From: Adiantum capillus-veneris
Taxonomy: Eukaryota; Streptophyta; Polypodiopsida; Polypodiales; Pteridaceae
DNA length: 64,000 bases
Assembly (NCBI GenBank): GCA_014529385.2
Contig: CM043969.1
Location: 10,329,001-10,393,000, forward strand
Direction: 5' to 3'
The notes under the pieces were generated by a model. The model was not told the origin of the DNA. It saw only the letters and a list, made by a program, of their open reading frames with translations, and did no database searches. Position numbers and translations under genes: made by a program. This document shows positions 55,901-63,631 of this stretch, one piece after another. The first letter of the stretch is position 1, and the number at the start of each line of letters is the position of its first letter.

Positions 55901-57440
55901 CGATGATAGCTCCTCCGAGAGTGAAGAGGACACCAACGAGGACTCCTTTAGTGAGCCAGATCTAAATGAAAATCAAAAGCAGGTCTCAAATAAGAAAAAG
56001 AAAAACCTTAAGAGGCGTCGATATCGAGCCAATGTACGTGCTAGGATAAACAAGAAGAGATCCTCAGCAGAATGGCTCAGTTATATAGGAGCATGTGATG
56101 CTCATCGAAAATTGGTAGACAATTGGGGTGAATATCTCCAAAATGTTATGTGGTGTAGACCACGACCCCATGACATAGCCCAATTAGAGATCATAGACAA
56201 GCCAAAGTTGAGCCGCACTGCAAGGAGGCGTCAAAACCAAGAGTTAGCTCGACAACACAAGAAAGCAGAAATGGAAGCACAAACCAACGCACAACCAGAA
56301 TCCACAGACTTGCATCCTGCACCAGAACATTTCAAATCTTACACCACAGGGGAAGCAAAGGTTGTGTACACAAAAGCCCAAAGAATACCTATCGATGGGA
56401 ATAATGGAATCTATGATGGTCCGGCAATAGTTAAAGAAATAGAATTAGCTGACCCCGGTGAAGAATCAAAACCTGTTTTTATTGCCCAAGACCTCACAGA
56501 AGTTGAAGAGGCGGTCCTCAAAGAGCTTCTCAAGGAATTCAAGGACGTATTCGCTTGGACATACCATGATATGAAAGGTGTTCCGCCTTCTGTGGTCCAA
56601 CATACAATCCCTATGATTAGCACTGCGAAGCCCGTACAACAAAGACCCTACCCGATGAATCCTAAGTACGCAAAGATCATTCAAGAAGAACTAGAAAAGC
56701 TTATCAAATGTGGGTTCATATATCCTATTGAACACTCTGAATGGGTGTCGCCAATAGTTATCGTGCCAAAAAAGAATGGGAAACTCAGGGTGTGCGTGGA
56801 CCTCAAAAAAGTTAATGCAGCTACTAGAAGAGACCATTACCCCCTACCATATTCCGAACATGTACTCGAAAGAGTTGCAGGCAAGGAAGCTTATAGCTTT
56901 CTAGATGGGTACTCAGGCTACAACCAAATCACGATAGCGCTAGAGGACCAAGCTAAAACTGCCTTCATCACAGAATTTGGCGTGTTTGCATTTCGTGTGA
57001 TGGCTTTTGGCTTAACAAATGCCCCTGCTACATTCCAACGATTAATAAACACTGCTTTTAAAGAATATTTGAGAGAGTTTTGTGAAGCTTTCTTAGACGA
57101 CCTTTGTGTTTACTCTTCTTGGAAAGAACATCTATCATGTTTGCGGAAGGTGTTTGAAAAATGTAGGTTATATCGTATCTCATTGAACCCGTTCAAATGC
57201 CAATTTTGGGTCAAGCATGGAGTTATTTTAGGGCATATAGTATCCAAGAATGGTATCTCAACCGATGAGAGCAAAATTAAAGTGATTCTAGAGTTACCAC
57301 CACCAACCAATTACAAGGGAGTTCAAAGGTTCATGGGACACGTGGGTTATTATCGACGGTTTATTTTATTTTTCGCTGAGATAGCACGTCCTTTGTACAA
57401 GCTTCTCATTGAATTTAAATGGACTGAAGAGTGTGACTAG
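52980..57440 (+). CDS. Gag nucleocapsid, protease and reverse transcriptase of the young element
   Basis: The frame continues from the TGA; the first in-frame ATG is 52995 (1481 residues from there). In order: four zinc knuckles at 53271-53309, 53340-53381, 53796-53834 and 53910-53948 (only the second has the canonical CX2CX4HX4C spacing); a charged linker; the retropepsin with DGGAG at about residue 704 and MILGRPFM; a Ser/Asp/Glu-rich acidic region (about 55750-55960) and a basic stretch; then RT with VCVDLKKVNA, FLDGYSGYNQI and the active site AFLDDLCVY near residue 1368. It ends at TAG (57438-57440) between RT and RNase H, with the frame open beyond. Confidence 0.93.
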   Translation: MYNGLVIRGITTWEDVTANAIQLEDNLMIAGMRVSTDTRSTSSQAIEYEPMTAKPIANEPKVFETFLTDLTKAIQESLKDNRPPQNSHMYPRREQQWCSICLGPHSTSECPTFRVKFNGTCNACGRYGHQAKDCLMIKRMMANRPPVAWTDAPRAPVLMPTPPVEQLPQHMVPRPQNVVQATPLPPPVLGPQPPHPRVAPMNQVGCEPSNAYADGCEEEIDTSIAYGLDTLEECPIYYMEDCWGQVKPVYQAAALASRGQNINTQARRPPLQCYECGGPHRVAECPIRLQKNAAQMQVNQGSTSAMPILTCNRCGIDHLIAQCPYNPNAPKITPLNLVEIASVTSPIPPVAPAYAITRSMLQGPGHILEERDTASVIQAKKKKTRRKKSQNTENSKPSSKTNIGTGDDPVYMNDLEDDSDSVETMETRTNTTKGKTDKENRNMEPNENRMRENHKEPLKTPQVFPNPIQDPQDKPQGQKGKNRKKKIGTYPNPVDEIKQVKHLRGLVEETQRKLEPEPMHVKIHDTVFPTQVHPPHMNHRPLAISSIIQEGSEDRTSESEHTPFLLERMFNEGIPDPIEEYEIPSSPVPSQGPTPCKTPMNVAKLVDFMSSEVRTTIIAKLYGDPELFLALRAFLNGELRTGLPQFAQPNRPDSIMIDEENHVQSLDLDGHESVIEVPINELGQYFEGDESNATLPITTKGLTIKGILDGGAGVSIVTKDCWESMGKPRLSVTNIVVKMANGTIAKPMGMLKDLKIKVLGYKVRHTFIVMDFSKHLMSYEMILGRPFMREAQMVHDWSKNHVYLQFQDSVLRVDLVTGKVHPLGSKTIIDHRSDTTVHSAPLQYCYTCKKDTDIGQDSPYMDILPGMTESDNVDWVHLAATIDTWGNRGTTWVTPEGEEVPQIAPLNMISAIHASSKGKAIVDQSDSDTDSSIEDFDQHDLDTDSQSETDSESHELESGASSQSKHSEGSSTSTDDSSSESEEDTNEDSFSEPDLNENQKQVSNKKKKNLKRRRYRANVRARINKKRSSAEWLSYIGACDAHRKLVDNWGEYLQNVMWCRPRPHDIAQLEIIDKPKLSRTARRRQNQELARQHKKAEMEAQTNAQPESTDLHPAPEHFKSYTTGEAKVVYTKAQRIPIDGNNGIYDGPAIVKEIELADPGEESKPVFIAQDLTEVEEAVLKELLKEFKDVFAWTYHDMKGVPPSVVQHTIPMISTAKPVQQRPYPMNPKYAKIIQEELEKLIKCGFIYPIEHSEWVSPIVIVPKKNGKLRVCVDLKKVNAATRRDHYPLPYSEHVLERVAGKEAYSFLDGYSGYNQITIALEDQAKTAFITEFGVFAFRVMAFGLTNAPATFQRLINTAFKEYLREFCEAFLDDLCVYSSWKEHLSCLRKVFEKCRLYRISLNPFKCQFWVKHGVILGHIVSKNGISTDESKIKVILELPPPTNYKGVQRFMGHVGYYRRFILFFAEIARPLYKLLIEFKWTEECD

Positions 57441-59408
57441 GCCTATGAACAATTGAAGAAAACACTAGCAAGTGCTCCAATTTTAAGGACACCTAACTGG
57501 GATGTCATTTTCCATGTGCATATTGATGCATCAAACTTTGCTATTGGGTGTGTTCTCACTCAACCAGGAGAACATAAATTGGACTATCCCATTAGCTTTG
57601 CAAGCCGTCAATTGAACGATGCTGAAAGGAACTACACCACTACAGAGCGAGAAGGTTTGGCAATGGTTTATGCAGTAAAGAAATTTCGCTACTACCTTCT
57701 GGCAAACAAGTTTGTATTTTATGTGGATCATCAAGCGTTGCTGTATCTGGTAAACAAGCCATGCTCCACAGGAAGAATCACACGATGGTTGTTAATTCTT
57801 CTTGAGTTTGATTTCACGATTGTAGTGAGACCCGGTAAAAGGCACGTCATGGCTGATCATTTGTCTCGCATACCCAATGGTGAAGCCCCTACAGGAGTTG
57901 ATGATGAATTACCCGATACTTCCCTATTCATAGTTGAGACTATGCCTGAATGGAGTGAGAACATTGTTAACTTTTTAGTTAATGGTTTTCCACCCAAGGA
58001 ACTTCGTAAGGATATCGCTCGAAGGCTAGTAAAAGAATGTGAACCCTATTGTTTGATTGCCGGAACCCTGTATAGATTAGGCAAGGACGATATTCTTAGG
58101 CGTTGTGCCCGCGAGGATGAATATTTGTATATCTTGCAAGAAGCACATATGGGCATAGCAGGAGGACATTTTTCAGGGGACCTGACTGCTAGAAAGGTGC
58201 TGCAATCAGGCTATTGGTGGCCAACTTTATTTAAGGATGCATCACTTTTTACAAAAGGGTGTGATGAGTGCCAACGTTACAAGACCACACAGCGCAAGGA
58301 CAGAATGCCCTTACATCCTATTAAAGTAACCCAACCATTTGAAAAATGGGGCTTAGACTTTGTAGGTCCAATTAGTCCCGCAGCTCGCAACACTCAATCT
58401 CGATATATTCTAGTTGCTACGGACTATGTAACAAAGTGGGCTGAAGCTAAGGCTTCACAAAAAGCTGACGCGAGGACAACAGCTAAGTTTCTTTTTGAGA
58501 ACATTATCACAAGATTTGGTTGCCCTTTTGAAATTGTTAGTGATAATGGTACCCATTTTATAAATGAGGTAATAAGAGAGCTTACCACGACCTTTATGAT
58601 ATCCCACCATAAGTCTACACCTTATTACCCGCAAGCTAATGGACAAGCCGAGAGCACCAACAAGACTCTAATCTCTATTTTAACCAAGACGGTAGAAGCT
58701 CATCGCACTGATTGGGATTTGAAGTTGACATCTGCTCTATGGGCTTATCGTACTGCTTATAAAGTGGCTATTAATTGTACGCCATTCAAAATGGTATACG
58801 GCCAAGAAGCGGTTATGCCTTGGGAGTTTGTCATTCCTAGTCTTAGGGTAGCTTCGCAAGAAGGATGGAATGGTAACCCCTTAACCGAGCGTTTGTTTAT
58901 CTTAGAAAAACTAGACGAAGAGAGACAGTTGGCTGTGCAAAATGCTCTTGTGGAAAAGGATAGGAGAAAGAAGTGGTTTGATCGCCATGTGAAGGACAAG
59001 GATATCAAAGTTGGTGATAAAGTCCTTATGTATGGAGTACGTAAAGAGAAGAAAAAGTTGAAATATGCTGGTAAAGGACCATATAGAGTATGTGAAATTA
59101 CCCCACAAGGTACCCTTCGTGTGGAAACTCTTGATGGAGTTGAAACCATTGGATTCCTCAATGGGAGTAAATTCAAAAGATATTATGATCCTTTAAGCCA
59201 AGAAGAACTACGGGCCATTCATCAAAAGAAGGCCGCCAAAGCACAAACCGAGTTAAACAAGATACAAGCTCAAGCTGAGGCTAAGGAGCGACAACAACGT
59301 ATAAGACAAAAACGAGAGGCTAACCTTGGGGTCACAAATGCATTCCACGTGGAAATCGAAGAGGATGGGTTGGACTCTGACACACCTCTACGATACCCAT
59401 TGAGTTAA
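57441..59408 (+). CDS. RNase H and integrase of the young element
   Basis: Same frame; first ATG 57453 (651 residues). RNase H: HVHIDASNFAIGCVL, TTTEREGLAMVYAVKKFRYY, FVFYVDHQALLYL. Integrase zinc finger near 58140-58280 (HMGIAGGHFSGD, CDECQRYKT), catalytic acids in GLDFVGPIS, VSDNGTHFIN and NGQAESTNKT, and the C-terminal GPY module (KYAGKGPYRVCEI). A Gln/Lys-rich helical tail follows and there is no chromodomain. It ends at TAA (59406-59408). All motifs look intact. Confidence 0.94.
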   Translation, partial: AYEQLKKTLASAPILRTPNWDVIFHVHIDASNFAIGCVLTQPGEHKLDYPISFASRQLNDAERNYTTTEREGLAMVYAVKKFRYYLLANKFVFYVDHQALLYLVNKPCSTGRITRWLLILLEFDFTIVVRPGKRHVMADHLSRIPNGEAPTGVDDELPDTSLFIVETMPEWSENIVNFLVNGFPPKELRKDIARRLVKECEPYCLIAGTLYRLGKDDILRRCAREDEYLYILQEAHMGIAGGHFSGDLTARKVLQSGYWWPTLFKDASLFTKGCDECQRYKTTQRKDRMPLHPIKVTQPFEKWGLDFVGPISPAARNTQSRYILVATDYVTKWAEAKASQKADARTTAKFLFENIITRFGCPFEIVSDNGTHFINEVIRELTTTFMISHHKSTPYYPQANGQAESTNKTLISILTKTVEAHRTDWDLKLTSALWAYRTAYKVAINCTPFKMVYGQEAVMPWEFVIPSLRVASQEGWNGNPLTERLFILEKLDEERQLAVQNALVEKDRRKKWFDRHVKDKDIKVGDKVLMYGVRKEKKKLKYAGKGPYRVCEITPQGTLRVETLDGVETIGFLNGSKFKRYYDPLSQEELRAIHQKKAAKAQTELNKIQAQAEAKERQQRIRQKREANLGVTNAFHVEIEEDGLDSDTPLRYPLS

Positions 59409-59983
59409 ATAGTGCTTATGGAAAAGTGCTATATAACGCCTTATTGGACACGGGTGCTAAATACAATCTGCTATCCTATGGGGTGTGGTGTCAGTTAGGG
59501 AAGCCACCTCTATCTGAGAGTATTATCCAAGTCAAGGGTGTCAACAAGAAAAAAACTGCGGTTTTTGGAATCTGGCACACTTCTGTCAGTTATGACAATG
59601 GGGTGGTAGCTCAAGACTTTTTGGTCATGCCTACTGGAACTATGGAGGGTAATATAAACCTAGGCCGCACGTGGATGATAGCCACCAAATGCACTATTGA
59701 TTGGGGGACTGGGGGTGTTACAACGCAAAAACCAACTCTTAGCCCTACCACTCAAACCATAGTCCCTGAGATATTGCCCAAGGAAATAAAACCCAAGACA
59801 TTGCATGTCCAGGAGGTTGAACCATACGTCCCCATAGCCCAACTCTCTAGAGCTTCAACTAATGTAGTTGAAAGAAAGCTTGAGACACACAAGAACCATC
59901 CTAATATAACAGAGAAAACATACAAGTGGGTCCCTAAAACCTCTGTAGTGAGCATGGTTGATGCAAAAAAAACGGAAACCTAG
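59381..59983 (+). CDS. PR2: second retropepsin-like domain downstream of integrase
   Basis: Open in the -1 frame relative to pol from 59381, overlapping pol's end by 28 nt, with no ATG before the domain; a GTG at 59426 is the first alternative start. The active-site-like ALLDTGAKYNLLSYGVW is followed about 70 residues later by INLGRTWMIATKCTIDW, which parallels ILGRPFM…DW of PR1. DTGA is intact, so this could be an active aspartic protease or a decoy fold. The end carries the first tail unit (YKWVPKTSVVS). The same domain exists in the left element (13095-13934). I know no described plant element with this arrangement. Confidence 0.7.
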   Translation, partial: HTSTIPIELNSAYGKVLYNALLDTGAKYNLLSYGVWCQLGKPPLSESIIQVKGVNKKKTAVFGIWHTSVSYDNGVVAQDFLVMPTGTMEGNINLGRTWMIATKCTIDWGTGGVTTQKPTLSPTTQTIVPEILPKEIKPKTLHVQEVEPYVPIAQLSRASTNVVERKLETHKNHPNITEKTYKWVPKTSVVSMVDAKKTET

Positions 59984-60563
59984 TAAGAACCGTACCACTC
60001 ACTCCAAGAAATGTAAAGAAACGCTGCGTTGGATTCCTAAACGACTATTGGAAGCCCAAGGATACTATGAAGGAAATGATCAAATCTGGGTGCCCAAACG
60101 TAAAGTGTACTCTTACCTGTCACCTGGCCCATGTAAACCCAATCCTGTGGCTCCAAAACAAATTGAAAATCGCGGAAAGGAAAAAATCATGGAATGTTAC
60201 ACACCCGTTCTAGAGCTAGTTTGGGTACCAAAGAAAGAACGATTTGTTCCACCTAGCTCAGGAACAGGGAAATCAAATGAAGCTTCTTGCTCTTCATGTA
60301 GTTCCTATATGCAAATAGAAGCTTCGACACAACCTCCACCTACCACTGTACATATCCATCCAAGCACGAAAGAGTTTGCACCTTCCGGGGTAAGTTCACC
60401 ACCTACAACAACGTTGCAAATAAAATCCTGGGAGAGTACCTTACCACCCTTACAACTTGACGAGGCACCTAGGGTAATAGAAAACTACTGGCAAAAATCC
60501 TCACCTATTACCAACTGGAACAATTGGTTTCAAAGGGTGACAAGCTCATTTCAAACGGTATGA
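59958..60563 (+). CDS. W-[IV]-P-K tail of the young element
   Basis: About 200 residues, overlapping the PR2 frame by 26 nt at an A8 run (59965-59972); a one-base slip there would fuse the two. Units: RWIPKRLLEAQGYYEGN, QIWVPKRKVY and VWVPKKERFVPP, then a Ser/Thr/Pro-rich C-terminus. In the left element the corresponding parts are in one frame, so the split here is either a homopolymer slip or a regulated frameshift. The function is unknown. Confidence 0.65.
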   Translation: MMQKKRKPSKNRTTHSKKCKETLRWIPKRLLEAQGYYEGNDQIWVPKRKVYSYLSPGPCKPNPVAPKQIENRGKEKIMECYTPVLELVWVPKKERFVPPSSGTGKSNEASCSSCSSYMQIEASTQPPPTTVHIHPSTKEFAPSGVSSPPTTTLQIKSWESTLPPLQLDEAPRVIENYWQKSSPITNWNNWFQRVTSSFQTV

Positions 60564-60570
60564 TCTACCC

Positions 60571-60584
60571 AAGGAAGGGGGGAG
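60571..60584 (+). promoter_or_regulatory. Internal polypurine tract
   Basis: AAGGAAGGGGGGAG shares AGGAAGGGGGG with the terminal tract (62619-62629) and is likewise followed by TGTT. It lies just after the tail's stop codon. Confidence 0.6.
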
Positions 60585-60836
60585 TGTTTGTGGACATCCA
60601 TCATTCACTTGCTTCCCTCTCAACCTTTTTCCCTGACCTCTTAATCTCCGATCTTAGGGAATGTATATATATAGCCTTATACTCACAAAAAAACAAAAAT
60701 AGTAAAGAGCAAGAGCGCCTAGCAATGAGAGAGCACCCTATCAGATCTTACATATAAGTCCAAATTCACCGTGTCAAGTCAAGCAACACACAAAAACAAC
60801 TCTTATGTTTTAAAGGCCTAACCAAATCTATCTGTC

Positions 60837-61268
60837 TTGTCAGAAATGGCTACTTCACGAGAGGCATGCACTTCTATTTTTGATGAAAGGTACCCCTTGT
60901 CTTTTCAACAAGTGTTCTACGTATGCTACCCTATACTTTCTTGCGAATGGGATTTGATAGAGAGCCTTGCATGTGAGAGAAATTTTGAGGAGTTAGAATG
61001 GCTGATACGTCTATGGCTAACTAGTGATCCCTACCCAGTGGCGAATGTGTCTCCAATGGCACATGCTTATTCTTTTGCACAAGATGAGTATCCACGCATC
61101 ACGAGGTTCTTGATTAGCATGCTTGCACAAGAGGATGATGAAGAGGAACTAATAGAGACCGAGGAAGACTATGGCCTCACGGACAACGATTTTATTTATC
61201 TAGATGATGAGGATAGAGGCCTAGCCTTAGGGTGGCCACCCGGTTTATATAATATCCTCTTTCCTTGA
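60837..61268 (+). CDS. Extra acidic ORF of unknown function
   Basis: 143 residues; the first in-frame ATG is 60846 (MATSREACTS). The N-terminal two thirds look folded and rich in aromatic residues (FQQVFYVCYPILSCEWD, LEWLIRLWL), and the end is strongly acidic (EEELIETEEDYGLTDND). There is no signal peptide or membrane segment. I do not recognise a family. It sits between the internal and terminal polypurine tracts, beyond the part shared with the left element, so it may be a captured gene or an env-position accessory gene. Confidence 0.5.
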   Translation: MSEMATSREACTSIFDERYPLSFQQVFYVCYPILSCEWDLIESLACERNFEELEWLIRLWLTSDPYPVANVSPMAHAYSFAQDEYPRITRFLISMLAQEDDEEELIETEEDYGLTDNDFIYLDDEDRGLALGWPPGLYNILFP

Positions 61269-61353
61269 TTCTAAAAGGGGTGACAGATAGGTAGGTTAGG
61301 GGTCTAGATTGTGTTTTGAGTTTGTTTTTTAGGAGTTTTAATTTTTCCCACTG

Positions 61354-61608
61354 ATGTGCCTCCTGGAGGTATTCCTTTTGTTTCCTAGTGTGTACAGGAG
61401 CGTGTTGCTATTGATAGGATTTGGACCTTCATGGAACCTTTCTCTCGTTCACACTTCAAATCAAGCGCGACCATCAACACAAACAGGTGTTTCTTGTCCA
61501 TTAGCATTGCCCTTATCTTTTTTGCATCCATGTTTGTCTGCTTTGATTGTGATTGGTAGCATAATATTCAGTGCATTTGCTTGGTATCAAACATTTAATT
61601 CAATGTAA
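61354..61608 (+). CDS. Possible small membrane protein
   Basis: 84 residues with two hydrophobic stretches (about 2-23 and 58-76, the latter ALIVIGSIIFSAFAW). There is no homologue that I know. It could be a chance ORF in the 3' region. Confidence 0.2.
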   Translation: MCLLEVFLLFPSVYRSVLLLIGFGPSWNLSLVHTSNQARPSTQTGVSCPLALPLSFLHPCLSALIVIGSIIFSAFAWYQTFNSM

Positions 61609-62618
61609 TCTTTTGTCATAGTCACTTGTCTAGGTTTAAAAATCAAGCAGTCCGACTAAGCTAGTTTGACCAAGCTAGGTATTAGAAATCTTCTCTTAAT
61701 ACCATGGGGAATGCCTTCCTAATAAACAATGGTTACTTAGGTTCTTAATCCGATTTAGGCAGCATTGTATGAAATGTACTAGGGCTTTCTAGTGGGCTTA
61801 ACCCTATCGACCTTTAGCTTAAGTATTATAAAGGGAGTTTACTAATGTGATGAGCCTGGGGAGGGTAACAGTGTTATATGGCCCCCCAAAGTTACAAAAT
61901 TAAAATGATGAAAATGAACAAACAAAAAATCAAAGTGCCACAATGTAAAATTTTAAGCTGGAAGAGAAATCTCAGCTTGATTTGGTACTTCACTCACATG
62001 TATTGCCTATGGTACTAGAGCCCTAAAGGTTCCCAGTGTGGGCGCTTTTCCTTGAAAAGCAAAAAACCCAAGGCATACAAAATAAGCACCCACTTCAAAA
62101 TTGAATCAGTGTGAAAAGACTTTGGGGGGTCAAAGAAAAAGTAATCAGCCAGGCGATGATTTCATGAGAAATTCCTTTTATGGTAGCTTAACTACAAGGT
62201 TTTCTAGATATAGCCTCTAGTCAGCCCTTGAACATGAATACTTGGCTCTCGCGATTAAACAACTTAATTGACCACTGAAAATTAAGAAGCTTACCCATGG
62301 TATTAATATTCGATCTCTAGTGCTTTTCGACCGTCAAATTAGTGACCCCAGACTTGTTTAATTTTTTACCTTTACATCTGTTTATGCATTTGATTACATT
62401 GCAATTTAATGTTCATTGCTAACAAATTGTTTGAAATTCTTTGACCAATCAATTTTTCTACCTAAAACTGCATATGCTTTTTAAGAGAATGCCATTACTG
62501 TGCCAATGTTGTTTGATTTTGCAGTGACTGAAGAAGGCTAAGGACATTCATCTCAAATGCTCTTCCACCTCGACGAACCAGCTTCAACTCAATAGCTTCC
62601 GAGGACGGAATCTACATC
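61609..62618 (+). other. 3' untranslated region of the young element
   Basis: About 1 kb, A/T-rich, with no supported ORF. Confidence 0.6.
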
Positions 62619-62631
62619 AGGAAGGGGGGCA
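62619..62631 (+). promoter_or_regulatory. Terminal polypurine tract of the young element
   Basis: AGGAAGGGGGGCA abuts TGTTAACCC of the 3' LTR. Confidence 0.9.
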
Positions 62632-62927
62632 TGTTAACCCTCATGGCACACGGACACCCATCACCTACGATGGACGCGTATTATGTATGATTTAGAGTCA
62701 GGTACCGGGCTTGTCGGACCAATAGGGAAAGGTAGAGTGATCGTCGATGAGAGGCGCACTTTAACTTGGACATTCAAGGGGTTAGTTGGCTAAGCATGGG
62801 CGCCCAAGTGTGAATGGGGTGAGCTCCTATAAAAGCCAACTAAACCTAATTTTTACTCATTCTCTCATTTGTGCAATTGAAGAGTGCTCTTGCTCCATCT
62901 CCATCTTCTTCTTCTTCTTCACCTCCT

Positions 62928-62961
<34 letters not shown>

Positions 62962-63212
62962 GGAGAGTGTGTGTGCGATCGAGCATTGCGAAGGCACGAC
63001 GGCGGCGAAGCGGTTGAGCGCGGCACGACTGCAGCTTCTTCTTCATCGCGGCGAGGAATCCACCACGAAGGCGAGCGTAGAGCGGTGAGTGACACACCCT
63101 TTGTTTTCTTGAGCTTGCTAGTTTAGGCTTGTTGTGTGCTTGGAGCCGTTTGTGGCTCGCATACGGTGTATTGGCAAGTCCCTTGCTTCGACAGTGCGGC
63201 AAGGAGCGCACA
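62632..63212 (+). repeat. 3' LTR of the young element
   Basis: 581 bp, identical by eye to 49674-50252 apart from one extra GA in the microsatellite. Confidence 0.95.
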
Positions 63213-63217
63213 CTCTT

Positions 63218-63391
63218 TTGCAGATGGCCCCCTCTTTGGATCCTTATTTTCCTTCTTGTGGATCCCATTGTGGCCGGTTTGCTATCTTAACCAATATTCT
63301 AGCTTTTTCTCCCCCGGTACTTCCCCATATTAAATGATCAGTTTAACATGAGAAAATCAATTAGGAGAATTAGATATTAACTATTATGACA
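63218..63391 (-). repeat. Outer end of the old chromovirus 5' LTR
   Basis: TTGCAGATGGCCCC…ATTATGACA matches 38394-38567 and completes the LTR broken at 49673. Confidence 0.88.
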
Positions 63392-63631
63392 TGTTCTGAT
63401 ATGGGACTGGTGACAAATTGTCGACCATGCCAATAGCATGGTATGTTATTCTTGTCAGTACTTCAGACGCGCCCAGATAGGTGCTTCTACCTTCTTTTTT
63501 GGTGCCCTTCAACGTTGTCAGCACATACTACGCATGATCAATGGGTTGCCTGGTTGTCGACTTCAACACTTGGGTGAAGGTAGTCCCAACAACTGCATGA
63601 TTTGGGGTGGTGTACCGTGGTGGTCTTTTTG

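Larger units (their letters stand above)
49674..63212 (+). mobile_element. Young autonomous Tat/Athila-like gypsy element with PR2 module
   Basis: 13,539 bp, LTRs 49674-50252 and 62632-63212, target duplication CTCTT (49669-49673 and 63213-63217). By eye the LTRs differ only by one GA unit in a microsatellite, so insertion is very recent. It has an Asp-type primer site and a terminal polypurine tract. Frame 51216-59408 encodes Gag to integrase with just two internal stops. PR2, the W-[IV]-P-K tail and an extra ORF follow. RT wording (YPIEHSEWVSP, FLDGYSGYNQ) and the absence of a chromodomain place it with the Tat/Athila side of gypsy elements. Confidence 0.95.
36010..63391 (-). mobile_element. 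Old minus-strand chromovirus, 3' truncated, host to two insertions
   Basis: Reading on the minus strand: 5' LTR (63391-63218 then 49673-48181, split by the young element), Met-type primer site, gag, RT, the start of RNase H (to 45533), then the inserted chromovirus copy, then RNase H and integrase resuming at 36968 and ending at about 36010 within the integrase core. Removing the 36969-45532 insertion and one AAGGC joins RNase H exactly, which shows that both sides belong to one element. Its 3' LTR is missing. Confidence 0.85.

Noticed and set aside
59426-61268. Env-like glycoprotein gene after integrase
   Set aside because: The first two ORFs are PR2 and the tail; the third has no signal peptide or membrane segment.
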